A stretch of DNA of 64,000 nt, taken from Lentibacillus daqui (GTDB lineage Bacteria > Bacillota > Bacilli > Bacillales > Amphibacillaceae). The translations under genes and the position numbers were made by a program. The notes beneath the pieces were generated by a model. The model was not told the origin of the DNA, did not search any database, and saw nothing but the letters and a program-made list of their open reading frames with translations. Shown piece by piece: positions 43,846 to 52,111 of this stretch. How positions within the stretch are numbered: the first letter of the stretch is position 1; each line of letters opens with the position of its first letter. The stretch is taken from NCBI RefSeq assembly GCF_027186265.1, contig NZ_CP114176.1, positions 3,534,001 through 3,598,000 of the forward strand, given 5' to 3'.

Positions 43846-44469
43846 ATCACGGAAAGAAGAAATACCGAACAACCTGGAGGGAAATGGAAACGACTATTTT
43901 TTGGCTTGCTTATCTTTGACATCGCCATTATTGTCATATTACTGCTATTAATTTTCTGGCCTGTGTCATCAACACCTGCCCCACAATCAGAGGGGAATTA
44001 TGACCAAAAAAGTTCTGAATTTGTTGTTCGTACCACAAAAGAGAACCTGAATGAATTAGTCAATGCTTATATTGATCAATTATTAAATGATGCAGACCAC
44101 CATTATAAAGTTTCTCTGGAGAATGATGTTCATTTAATTGGTGAACTGCCAGTATTTTCTTCAACCGTACCACTTTCTGTCCATCTGGAACCAATTGTTC
44201 AAGACAATGGGAATGCTGTTTTGAAACTGCGATCCATATCGGTCGGGATGCTGGAATTGCCCAACAAGAAAATAATGGAATACATGAAGCAGTATCTGCC
44301 AATGCCAGAGTGGGTAACGATCGATCCAAAAAATGAAGAGGTTTATGTTGCTATCGACAAAATGGATATCAAGAGTAACTTTCAGGTCAGCATTGAACGA
44401 TTTGATTTGGGAGCAAACGATTTAGCCTTCAAAATCAAAGTCCCTTATGAAACACTGGGAATTGATTAA
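43846..44469 (+). CDS. ypmS: YpmS family membrane-anchored protein, apparent ATC start
   Basis: 207 residues if translation starts at ATC 43846, which is 7 bases after GAGGTGA and yields ITERRNTEQPGGKWKRLFFG before the membrane helix (LLIFDIAIIVILLLLIFWPV). The only standard in-frame start is TTG 43906, inside the membrane helix without a ribosome site, giving 187 residues. The extracellular part has a lipid-binding-like YceB/YpmS domain (LVNAYIDQLLNDADHHYKVS, then MEYMKQYLPMPEWVTIDPK). Function unknown; it follows ypmR by 55 bases and likely shares its transcript. Confidence 0.85.
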   Translation: MTERRNTEQPGGKWKRLFFGLLIFDIAIIVILLLLIFWPVSSTPAPQSEGNYDQKSSEFVVRTTKENLNELVNAYIDQLLNDADHHYKVSLENDVHLIGELPVFSSTVPLSVHLEPIVQDNGNAVLKLRSISVGMLELPNKKIMEYMKQYLPMPEWVTIDPKNEEVYVAIDKMDIKSNFQVSIERFDLGANDLAFKIKVPYETLGID

Positions 44470-44507
44470 AGACACTGATCGCCGGGGTCGGGGCTAATCA
44501 AGACATT

Positions 44508-44545
44508 AAATAAGGGATCATCCAATAACAGATGATCCCTTATTT
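44508..44545. terminator. bidirectional terminator
   Basis: Perfect 15-bp stem AAATAAGGGATCATC / GATGATCCCTTATTT with an 8-base loop. It serves ypmS and the convergent NlpC/P60-like gene, whose stop codon lies in it. Confidence 0.9.
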
Positions 44546-45169
44546 TACAACGAACTGCTTTACTTTTTCAGACAAAAAATATATAAATGATTGCTTTGCC
44601 AATGGCTGTGCTTCTTGCACTAATTGGTGTTTGGCATTTTCCATACATTTTGGGTAATCTCCAAGTTTGCCTTCATAAACTAATTGTAATCCGGAAAGAT
44701 TGCGAATGTCGGCTGGTGTTACCAAGCAATGGGGTTTTTCTACTTGAAACGATTTCACATTGTGTAGAACGGTCGCAACAAACTGTGAACAAAACAAGGC
44801 ATGTTCCCGTTCAAATTCAATCCGGAGCAGTACCCCAAATAGACCGAGGAAATTATATTTATACAGATGCTTTCGTGCTTCGATTGCCTTGATATTCTGC
44901 AAGACCTTTTCACATTCATGATCTGATAAAGTATAGGAATAAATGGCACAGGCAGCGTCCTTTAAGAAGTCACTGTTGATATCTTCTTTAACAAACCCGC
45001 CTATAAATGGATTATGCGGCCGCTTCCTTCCAAAACTGTATACTTCCTTCAACTCGTGATCAAAGGCAATGGAAACATGGTTAAGTGATTGTTTCGTACA
45101 ATAATTAATCACCCTGGCCAGATATGTTCCTGTGTCTGTAAAGAGAAAGTAAATCGTTCTCTCTTCCAT
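44540..45169 (-). CDS. permuted papain-like NlpC/P60 family hydrolase (YiiX/YebB-like)
   Basis: 209 residues from the ATG at 45169 behind GAGGGGA; a longer frame upstream has no site. Circularly permuted NlpC/P60 fold: the catalytic His comes first in KQSLNHVSIAFDHELKEVYS and the catalytic Cys later in REHALFCSQFVATVLHNV. Proteins of this group hydrolyse or bind lipid-like or peptide substrates. No signal peptide is visible, so it is probably cytosolic. It ends in a shared terminator. Role unknown. Confidence 0.75.
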   Translation of the reverse strand: MEERTIYFLFTDTGTYLARVINYCTKQSLNHVSIAFDHELKEVYSFGRKRPHNPFIGGFVKEDINSDFLKDAACAIYSYTLSDHECEKVLQNIKAIEARKHLYKYNFLGLFGVLLRIEFEREHALFCSQFVATVLHNVKSFQVEKPHCLVTPADIRNLSGLQLVYEGKLGDYPKCMENAKHQLVQEAQPLAKQSFIYFLSEKVKQFVVK

Positions 45170-45498
45170 AATTTCCCCTCCGTTAGGCTTCATGTTAATT
45201 AAAAAGTAACAATTAAATATGAGCAATGAAGCCAGCCATTCCAAACTGTGCAAATGTTTTTTCCTAATAAGAGGATGTTTTTGAAAAGGATTAACTTCCC
45301 GTAAACATCTTCTGTGAGATGTTACCATAAACTTTATCCGAAAAATGGTCAATATACAAGTTAATTTTTTATTTTTACCGTTGTTTCTCTGATATTTCGT
45401 GTTCTCTGATTATTATATGCACATTATCGATTGACGAAACCCGGTAAATCCCGTAAGCTAGCCATGATTACTATTTTTTTTGGAGGATTAGAAAACAC
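45170..45498. promoter_or_regulatory. divergent intergenic region with promoter of ykpA
   Basis: 330 bases between the NlpC/P60-like gene and ykpA. TTGACG (45431-45436) and TAAGCT (45454-45459) with a 17-base spacer form the likely ykpA promoter. The ribosome site is TTGGAGGAT. Nothing else recognised. Confidence 0.45.
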
Positions 45499-47115
45499 AT
45501 GATAACTGTTACAAATGTCAGTTTACGATATGGTGATAAAAAATTATTTGAAGATGTCAATTTGAAGTTCACACCCGGAAACTGCTATGGCATAATCGGG
45601 GCGAATGGTGCTGGAAAATCAACCTTTCTCAAGGTATTATCTGGTGAAGTAGAGCCGCAATCCGGCGATGTTTCACTATCTCCTGGTGAACGGATGGCTG
45701 TTTTGAAGCAGGACCACTTTGCGTATGAAGAATATAACGTGATCGATACCGTTCTGATGGGGCATGAACGGTTGTATGAAGTAAAACAGGAAAAAGATGC
45801 CATTTATCTGAAAGCAGATTTCTCTGAAGAAGATGGTATGCGCGCAGCTGAACTTGAAGGCGAATTTGCCGAAATGAATGGTTGGGAGGCGGAATCTGAT
45901 GCAGCGGTTCTCCTTAAAGGTCTGGGTATTGACGAGTCCTTACATTTACATGCCATGGCTGATTTAACGGAAGATCAAAAAGTGAAAGTCTTGCTGGCTC
46001 AGGCATTGTTTGGCAACCCGGACATTCTCCTGCTGGACGAGCCGACGAACGGTTTGGATATTCATGCCATTCAATGGTTGGAGGAGTTCCTGATCAACTT
46101 TGAAAATACGGTTATCGTTGTTTCCCATGACCGGCACTTTTTAAATAAAGTATGTACCCATATTGCTGACGTTGACTATGGAAAAATTCAAATTTATATC
46201 GGGAACTATGATTTTTGGTATGAATCCAGTCAGCTAGCATTAAAGATGGCTCAGGAGGCAAACAAGAAAAAAGAAGAAAAAATCAAGGAGCTGCAATCAT
46301 TTATTGCCCGATTCAGCGCCAATGCATCAAAGTCCAAACAGGCTACATCACGAAAAAAACTGTTGGATAGCATTACTTTGGATGATATCAAGCCGTCTTC
46401 CCGTAAGTATCCATATATTGCCTTTACTCCTGAACGTGAAATCGGTAATGATCTGCTTCGGGTGGAAGGATTGACGAAAACAATCGGTGATAAAAAAGTG
46501 CTGGACAATGTCAGTTTCACCATTAATAAAGATGATAAAGTAGCATTTGTCGGCAAAGATGATATCGCTAAAACGACATTATTCAAAATTTTGATGGGGG
46601 AAATGGAGCCAGATGCCGGCACCTATAAATGGGGTGTTACCACATCACAATCTTATTTCCCAAAAGATAATTCCGAGTACTTTGAGAACAACGATTTACC
46701 ACTAGTGGATTGGTTACGACAGTACTCTCCGGAAGACGAAACGGAAACATTCTTACGCGGATTTCTGGGCAGAATGCTTTTTTCCGGGGAAGAGGCATTA
46801 AAGAAAGCAAGTGTGCTATCCGGTGGTGAAAAAGTTCGCTGCATGCTGGCCAAGATGATGTTAAGCCAGGCAAATGTCTTATTGTTGGATGAACCAACCA
46901 ACCATTTGGACCTGGAGTCCATTACCGCCTTAAACAATGGTCTGATCAAATTCAAAGGATCCATTCTCTTTACATCCCATGACCATCAATTTATTCAAAG
47001 TCTGGCTAATCGCTTAATCGAACTAACCCCAAGCGGTGTGATCGATAAAGAAATGAGCTATGATGAATATATTCAAGATCAGAAATTGCAAAAAGAAATA
47101 GCAGCGATGTATTAA
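45499..47115 (+). CDS. ykpA: YkpA-type ABC-F ATPase
   Basis: 538 residues, two ABC domains joined by a charged linker (about 245-300, KKKEEKIKELQSFIARFSAN), no membrane part: an ABC-F protein acting on ribosomes. Domain 1: Walker A GIIGANGAGKSTF, Walker B ILLLDEPTNGLD, but the signature reads LTEDQKVKVLLA rather than L-S-G-G-Q. Domain 2: Walker A is degenerate (FVGKDDIAKTTLF), signature VLSGGEKVRCMLA, Walker B VLLLDEPTNHLD. These departures are also typical of YkpA/YbiT relatives. ABC-F members influence translation or antibiotic protection; the specific role of YkpA is unclear. Monocistronic. Confidence 0.92.
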   Translation: MITVTNVSLRYGDKKLFEDVNLKFTPGNCYGIIGANGAGKSTFLKVLSGEVEPQSGDVSLSPGERMAVLKQDHFAYEEYNVIDTVLMGHERLYEVKQEKDAIYLKADFSEEDGMRAAELEGEFAEMNGWEAESDAAVLLKGLGIDESLHLHAMADLTEDQKVKVLLAQALFGNPDILLLDEPTNGLDIHAIQWLEEFLINFENTVIVVSHDRHFLNKVCTHIADVDYGKIQIYIGNYDFWYESSQLALKMAQEANKKKEEKIKELQSFIARFSANASKSKQATSRKKLLDSITLDDIKPSSRKYPYIAFTPEREIGNDLLRVEGLTKTIGDKKVLDNVSFTINKDDKVAFVGKDDIAKTTLFKILMGEMEPDAGTYKWGVTTSQSYFPKDNSEYFENNDLPLVDWLRQYSPEDETETFLRGFLGRMLFSGEEALKKASVLSGGEKVRCMLAKMMLSQANVLLLDEPTNHLDLESITALNNGLIKFKGSILFTSHDHQFIQSLANRLIELTPSGVIDKEMSYDEYIQDQKLQKEIAAMY

Positions 47116-47172
47116 CAAAAGCGAACAAGGTCGGTTAGCAGTGGCACCAATGCTTTTGTATTCCGGCAAATC

Positions 47173-47205
47173 AAAGCCCCTTCTTTTACAGACGGGGTCT
47201 TTTTT
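47173..47205 (+). terminator. terminator of ykpA
   Basis: AAAGCCCC / GGGG(T)CTTT stem with one bulge and a T-run (TCTTTTTTG). Confidence 0.7.
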
Positions 47206-47233
47206 GTGATCATTGTAAAGATGTGTGCAAGTC

Positions 47234-47493
47234 CGCTATGAGAGAGGTGGGGTCTCGCTGGGATTTGGTAAGCAATTTGAGTGGTATCTACCGTGAGATT
47301 GCCTGTCTAGGTTGATTGGTTTGCATTAGTGCAGAATATCTGCCGTGAAAAGTCTCCTCTCGTTCGATTGTGATACATAAATGTGGAGAATCTTCCGTGA
47401 GATTTCCCGTCTCAGTTGATTGGTTTGCATTAGTGCGGAATATCTACCGTGAGAGGACTCCTCTCGATCGATTGGCATACAAAGGCGCTTCAC
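47234..47493. repeat. tandem repeat with exact 52-bp period
   Basis: The motif ATCTNCCGTGA starts at 47286, 47338, 47390 and 47442, always 52 bases apart. Units 1 and 3 are close copies of each other (GTTGATTGGTTTGCATTAGT is identical in both), as are units 2 and 4 (CTCCTCTCG-TCGATTG). A fifth, eroded unit precedes at 47234. Non-coding, between ykpA and tdh. Confidence 0.8.
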
Positions 47494-47499
47494 ATCAGT

Positions 47500-47823
47500 C
47501 GAGAGGTTTTTGCTATTATGATTTTATCGACATTTCCCGGGAAATAATGATAAATTTCCATGATATTTTCAAGCAACAATGCCCATATTTCCGATTAAAA
47601 CCCAATTATGAGTACATACTTGATTTGGATGCCTTATGCTACACCCTTTGATAAGGTTTCGGATAGTATTTTTTGATTTCGGACAGTATTTCCATTAAAA
47701 TGCTGGAAAAATTCTTTCAACCCCTGAACACGCAACACCCCTCTACTTCAGCGATCCGCTCCATTTCCGGTAAAACCGTACCAAACATTAAAAAACCTCC
47801 CTCTAACAGGAAGGTTTCACACG
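47500..47823. other. intergenic stretch with palindrome and short direct repeat
   Basis: Contains the ATTTCCCGGGAAAT palindrome with flanking TTTATC...GATAAA (about 47524-47555) and a 20-bp direct repeat TTTCGGAYAGTATTT at 47657 and 47677. No gene is supported. AACCTCCC...GGAAGGTT near 47795-47817 is a probable terminator of tdh. Confidence 0.5.
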
Positions 47824-48756
47824 TTACTTATTACTAATTTTCTCCAACATATCCGCCGTCATACCGGCAAGGTCATATTCCGCTGTAAATCCCCATTCTG
47901 CTTTTGCTGCTGAGTCATCCAGCGAATTCGGCCAGCTTTCCGCTATTTTTTGACGGACGGGATCAACATCATATGTTAATGTAAATTCGGGAATATGTTT
48001 TTGTATTTCCCGGGCAAAGTCTTCCGGTGATGCGGAAATGGCAGTGATATTGAAAGCATTGCGATGACTTAGCTTATCCGGATCAGCCTCCATTAATTGA
48101 ATGATGGCATTCAGGGCGTCCGGCATATACATCATATCCATATACGTATTTTTGGCAATGAATGATGTATACGATTTATTTTTCACTGCTTCATAATAAA
48201 TTTCTACTGCATAATCTGTTGTCCCGCCACCAGGTGGAGTAACATGAGAAATTAAACCCGGAAATCTGACTCCACGGGTATCTACGCCAAATCGGTGATA
48301 ATAATAATCGCAAAGTAGTTCGCCGGCAACTTTATTGACACCGTACATGGAAATTGGACGTTGAATCGTATCTTGTGGCGTCGCATTCTTTGGTGTTGTT
48401 GGGCCAAATGCGCCGATTGAACTGGGAGTAAACAGCTTTAGTTTCAACTGACGCGCGACTTCCAACGCATTGAGCAATCCACCCATATTTAAATCCCAAG
48501 CTTTTTGGGGATTTGTCTCGGCCTTGGCAGACAATAAGGCAGCAAGATGCATGATTGTATCCACATGATAGGATTTCGCAATAGAGTATAATTTTGCAGC
48601 ATCTGTTACATCTGCAGTTTCAAACGGTCCGTTACTGGTTTGCGATGTTTTAATATCTGTTCCAATTACATTTTCTGTTCCATAGGTTTTCCGGAGTTTA
48701 TCTACAAGCTCTGAACCAATTTGGCCAAGAGCACCGGTGACTAAAATCTTCTTCAT
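47824..48756 (-). CDS. tdh: L-threonine 3-dehydrogenase (SDR-type)
   Basis: 310 residues. Extended short-chain dehydrogenase: NAD-binding GALGQIGSEL at residues 8-17, catalytic Tyr/Lys in MYGVNKVAGELL (Y-x-x-x-K), Ser in TPSSIGAFGP, and the threonine-dehydrogenase type RFPGLISHVTPPGGGTTDYA. It oxidises threonine to 2-amino-3-ketobutyrate with NAD+. The partner kbl lies immediately upstream on the same strand (130 bases), so the two form a threonine-to-glycine operon. ATG after AAGGAGTAATTGGC. Confidence 0.93.
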   Translation of the reverse strand: MKKILVTGALGQIGSELVDKLRKTYGTENVIGTDIKTSQTSNGPFETADVTDAAKLYSIAKSYHVDTIMHLAALLSAKAETNPQKAWDLNMGGLLNALEVARQLKLKLFTPSSIGAFGPTTPKNATPQDTIQRPISMYGVNKVAGELLCDYYYHRFGVDTRGVRFPGLISHVTPPGGGTTDYAVEIYYEAVKNKSYTSFIAKNTYMDMMYMPDALNAIIQLMEADPDKLSHRNAFNITAISASPEDFAREIQKHIPEFTLTYDVDPVRQKIAESWPNSLDDSAAKAEWGFTAEYDLAGMTADMLEKISNK

Positions 48757-48888
48757 GCCAATTACTCCTTACTTCATCGGACTAGTGCATGTTCAATCCC
48801 ATATCTTATAGCGTGTAACCTCATTATGGGGGTGTTACAACCTGTTTATTAGTGATAAAAAATCATTCTGCATGCTGCCGAGTTTTGT

Positions 48889-50079
48889 TTAGATCACATC
48901 TAACTCTTTTCCTACCTTTTCATATATTGCCAATGCATCATCAAGCATTTGCTTTGTATGGGCTGCGGTTGGCATATTGCGCACGCGTCCCGTACCTCTT
49001 GGAACTGTTGGGAAGACGATGGATTTGGCATACACGCCTGCCTCAATTAATTTCTTACTGAATTGCTGAGTTGCTTTTTCATCGCCAATGATGCATGGCG
49101 TAATTGGTGTTTCACTATGACCAACATCAAAGCCGAGCTGACGTAACCCTTCTTTTAAATACTTACTGTTTTCCCACAGTTTTTCATTTAATTCCGTGCT
49201 TTCCATCAATAGTTCGATTGCTTTGGTAGCGGCTGCTGCATCGGCTGGTGTAACGGCTGTTGAAAACAAGAATGGGCGGGAGCGTACTTTTAACCAGTCG
49301 ATAAGATTGGCCTTTCCAGCGACATATCCGCCAACAACACCGATTGCTTTGGAAAGTGTCCCCATTTGAAAGTCAATCTTATCCTGCAAGCCAAAATGTT
49401 TAACCGTACCTGCACCGTTTCCTAATACACCTGAACCATGTGCATCGTCGACATAGGTGATTAGATCAAATTCTTCTGCTACTTTAACAATTCCTGGAAG
49501 GTTGGCAATATCGCCATCCATCGAAAAGACACCATCGGTAATGACCATAATTTTATTATATTGACCGGATTCTACAGCTGCCTTTGCCTTATCACGCAGA
49601 TCATCCATGTCCGAGTGATTAAAGCGAATGATTTTTGCCCGTGATAAGCGACAGCCATCAATAATCGATGCATGATTTAACTCATCGGATAGAATCGCAT
49701 CCTGCTTATCCATCACAGCTGATATCGCTGCCATGTTACAATTAAACCCGGATTGAAAGGAGATTGCTGCCTCTGTACCCTTGAACAAGGCTATTTTTTT
49801 CTCCAATTCCAGATGAAGGTCGAGCGTCCCGTTAATCGTGCGAACTGCACCAGCGCCAACACCATGTGAATCAATTGCTGCTTTGGCTACCTGCTTCAAC
49901 CGCTCGTCCGTGGCAAGACCTAAGTAATTATTAGAAGAAAGATTGATTAATTTTTTACCGCGAATTGTAATAACCGGACCGTTTGCTCCCTCCACAGGAT
50001 CAATTTCATTATACAGCCCGCGTTCACGCAAATCTGCAATATTATCGTCTAAAAATGATTGCAGTTTCTTGCTTGTCAT
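48889..50079 (-). CDS. kbl: glycine C-acetyltransferase (2-amino-3-ketobutyrate CoA ligase)
   Basis: 396 residues, alpha-oxoamine synthase family of PLP enzymes. PLP lysine in MGTLSKAIGVVGGY (about residue 237), SSNNYLGLATDERL near the start, YVDDAHGSGVLG binding PLP, and RSRPFLFSTAVTPADA. It splits 2-amino-3-ketobutyrate with CoA to glycine and acetyl-CoA, the second step after Tdh. A 8-amino-7-oxononanoate synthase (BioF) is the look-alike, but the tdh partner decides for Kbl. ATG after AAGGAGGATTC. Confidence 0.95.
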   Translation of the reverse strand: MTSKKLQSFLDDNIADLRERGLYNEIDPVEGANGPVITIRGKKLINLSSNNYLGLATDERLKQVAKAAIDSHGVGAGAVRTINGTLDLHLELEKKIALFKGTEAAISFQSGFNCNMAAISAVMDKQDAILSDELNHASIIDGCRLSRAKIIRFNHSDMDDLRDKAKAAVESGQYNKIMVITDGVFSMDGDIANLPGIVKVAEEFDLITYVDDAHGSGVLGNGAGTVKHFGLQDKIDFQMGTLSKAIGVVGGYVAGKANLIDWLKVRSRPFLFSTAVTPADAAAATKAIELLMESTELNEKLWENSKYLKEGLRQLGFDVGHSETPITPCIIGDEKATQQFSKKLIEAGVYAKSIVFPTVPRGTGRVRNMPTAAHTKQMLDDALAIYEKVGKELDVI

Positions 50080-50342
50080 GTGAATCCTCCTTTATATGTA
50101 AACGCTATTATATCATATTAAGTTTATCATACTTAATCCATTTTGTTTAATCATATCCGATACCACACTCTCCTATGTTACATACCTTCATGGAAAACGC
50201 GGGTTTCTTTAGACGTATTTACCATAAAATTGATTGAACCTTTCAACTTTGTAAGGTTTTACTACAAAATTGTCATGAAAATCGATGGTTTCATTTACTA
50301 TTTTTCATTATACTAGTACTAGATCTTAAAGGTGAGGGAAAC

Positions 50343-50477
50343 ATGATGAAAAAGCTTCTGGTTACATTTTTATTCGTACTGATTGTGGGATTTAGTATTG
50401 TTGGGGTTGCCCAGTATTCATCAAAATCGGATGATGTTATTAAAACGCATCACGGGGCAATAAGTGTTCAGTCATAG
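50343..50477 (+). CDS. 44-residue secreted peptide precursor
   Basis: MMKKLLVTFLFVLIVGFSIV then GVAQYSSKSDDVIKTHHGAI and SVQS. A basic start, a 17-residue hydrophobic core and a possible A-Q-Y cleavage region make a signal peptide, leaving about 20 mature residues. GGTGAGGG lies 5 bases ahead of the first ATG. Size and layout resemble Phr-type signalling peptide precursors, but no Rap gene is adjacent, so a small secreted or membrane peptide of unknown role is the safe reading. It is divergent from kbl. Confidence 0.55.
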   Translation: MMKKLLVTFLFVLIVGFSIVGVAQYSSKSDDVIKTHHGAISVQS

Positions 50478-50500
50478 ATAAGTTGGGGTTTTTAGGCATA

Positions 50501-50538
50501 GAAAAAAGGGAAAACATCACTATCAAGATGTTTTCCCT
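50501..50538 (-). terminator. terminator of the LysM/3D gene
   Basis: 12-bp perfect stem AGGGAAAACATC / GATGTTTTCCCT, then TTTTTTC on the minus strand; it can also stop the small plus-strand gene. Confidence 0.9.
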
Positions 50539-50569
50539 GGAAATTGCTGACGTTAATTGTGTTCAGATA

Positions 50570-51643
50570 TTAGTCTAAAATCGTAACGTTTACTGAACGT
50601 ACGCCCCAATTATTTGCTTCACCTTTGTTCGGTACGTGAACGTCGATTTTATTGCCGTTAATTGCACCACCAACATCTGCTGCGGTTGCACGACCGTAGC
50701 CTTCTACATACACTTCTGATCCTAATGGAATGACATTTGGATCAACAGCAATAACTTTTGCATCCGGATTAGCATTCAAGTCTACACCTGTTGATGTTAC
50801 ACCGGAGCAACCAGAGCATTCAGATGTATATGCCGTTGCAGATACACTGATAGTTTTACCTTCTGGCGCATTATTATTATCGTTTGATTCAGTTTCAGTT
50901 GCTTTTGTTGACTCTTCTTTAGCTGGCTCAGCTTCGGTTGCATCATTATCTTCTTTAGCTGGTTCTGCTTGTTCAGTCTGCTGTGTATTTTCATCCTGAT
51001 TATCATCTGATGCTTCAGCAGTATTATCGGCTGGTTGTTCCGCTGGCTGTTCAGCCGGTTGTTCACTTGGTTGCTCAGATGGCTGCTCTACTGGCTGTTC
51101 AGCCGGTTGTTCAGATGGCTGTTCTGTTGGTTGCTCAGCCGGTTGCTCAGATGGCTGTTCTGCTGGCTGCTCAGCCGGTTGTTCACTCGGTTGCTCAGAT
51201 GGCTGTTCTGCTGGTTGCTCTACTGGTTCAGATACCTGCTCATTATTCTGGGCAACATTTTCTCCATTAACTTGGAGTTTCTGACCAACAACGATTAAAT
51301 CGGAACTCAGGTTATTCCATGCCTTCAGATTGGCTACCGTTGTCTCAAACTTATGACTGATACGGAATAATGTATCGCCTTTTTGAACGGTATATGTGTT
51401 GGTGTTTTCTTCCGTTTCACCAGTATTACCAGTTTCATTGATCACTAGTTTTTGGTTTGGGAAGATCAAATCTGTATCTAAATTGTTTTGTTGTAGTAAA
51501 TCGTCTACTGTTGTGTTATTTTTTTGTGCGATGTCCCAAAGGCTATCACCTTTTTGGACGTTGTACTCTTCTGCTGAAACATTCGTTACAGCTGCGCCAG
51601 CAATAATGACACCTGTAGCTAATGCTGCTACTATTTTTTTCAT
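50570..51643 (-). CDS. secreted LysM and 3D-domain cell-wall protein (YocH-like)
   Basis: 357 residues. Signal peptide 1-24 (cleavage after VSA). Two LysM domains: YNVQKGDSLWDIAQKNNTTV (27-70) and YTVQKGDTLFRISHKFETTV (83-126), which bind peptidoglycan. Residues about 138-207 are a tandem of E-Q-P-A/S units (12 bp each), then an acidic Glu/Asp/Asn linker. The C-terminal 3D domain (about 268-357: SATAYTSECSGCSGVTSTGV, KVIAVDPNVIPLGSEVYVEG, TAADVGGAI, KIDVHVP) is the lytic-transglycosylase-like MltA/3D fold with conserved aspartates. B. subtilis YocH is the closest named protein and is WalRK-controlled; weak TGTAAC/TGTAAT half sites lie upstream here (51710-51775). Confidence 0.9.
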   Translation of the reverse strand: MKKIVAALATGVIIAGAAVTNVSAEEYNVQKGDSLWDIAQKNNTTVDDLLQQNNLDTDLIFPNQKLVINETGNTGETEENTNTYTVQKGDTLFRISHKFETTVANLKAWNNLSSDLIVVGQKLQVNGENVAQNNEQVSEPVEQPAEQPSEQPSEQPAEQPAEQPSEQPAEQPTEQPSEQPAEQPVEQPSEQPSEQPAEQPAEQPADNTAEASDDNQDENTQQTEQAEPAKEDNDATEAEPAKEESTKATETESNDNNNAPEGKTISVSATAYTSECSGCSGVTSTGVDLNANPDAKVIAVDPNVIPLGSEVYVEGYGRATAADVGGAINGNKIDVHVPNKGEANNWGVRSVNVTILD

Positions 51644-51891
51644 CGGGTAGTCCCTCCTTCGATTTCTGACAATGCCTATACTATCATACGGGACAGGCCA
51701 GTGCAGTTACAAAACGGTTAAGGTTATATTACAAGAATTACCGAATCAACTATATTCGTTACAAAAGATAATAAGTTTGTGACAGGGGGTAAAATTTACT
51801 ATATTAATAGTAATAAAACCGCATTTTTCTGGTAATTTCTACATTTTTCATAGAACCAAAGAGGAAGCGAAGGCCAAACAACAAGAACTTT

Positions 51892-51945
51892 CAGCTATAG
51901 ATTGCCCGAGATTCGCTGCAGAACGAAGCAAAATCGCTATAGCTG
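51892..51945. repeat. nested inverted repeat in intergenic DNA
   Basis: Outer arms CAGCTATAG / CTATAGCTG and inner TTCG / CGAA arms could fold into one long structured RNA on either strand. It lies between the LysM/3D gene and the app operon. No family recognised. Confidence 0.4.
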
Positions 51946-52028
51946 TAATGCGAGGGTGGTTGTGCGTAACTTTTAGCGGCTTTTAATCAGATTCTCCCCG
52001 GGATTCCTTCTCTTGAATATTTCGCACA

Positions 52029-52065
52029 AAAAGGCTTGTCCTATATATTATCAGACAAGCCTTTT
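52029..52065 (-). terminator. terminator of the app operon
   Basis: Perfect 12-bp stem AAAAGGCTTGTC / GACAAGCCTTTT around 13 bases, downstream of appC, with a T-run on the minus strand. Confidence 0.85.
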
Positions 52066-52111
52066 AAATAAATCATTCCACTATAAGCAGTCAATCTATA
52101 TGACAATCACC

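Noticed and set aside
45499..47115. Degenerate Walker A and signature motifs in the ABC-F protein as a sign of decay
   Set aside because: The same departures are, as far as I recall, characteristic of YkpA-type proteins; the gene is otherwise intact.
47234..47493. CRISPR array
   Set aside because: Units are contiguous with period 52, spacers are not unique (alternate units are copies), and no cas genes are present.
50983..51298. Two plus-strand open frames opposite the E-Q-P repeats
   Set aside because: Low-complexity mirror of the 12-bp repeat array in the LysM/3D gene; no ribosome site.
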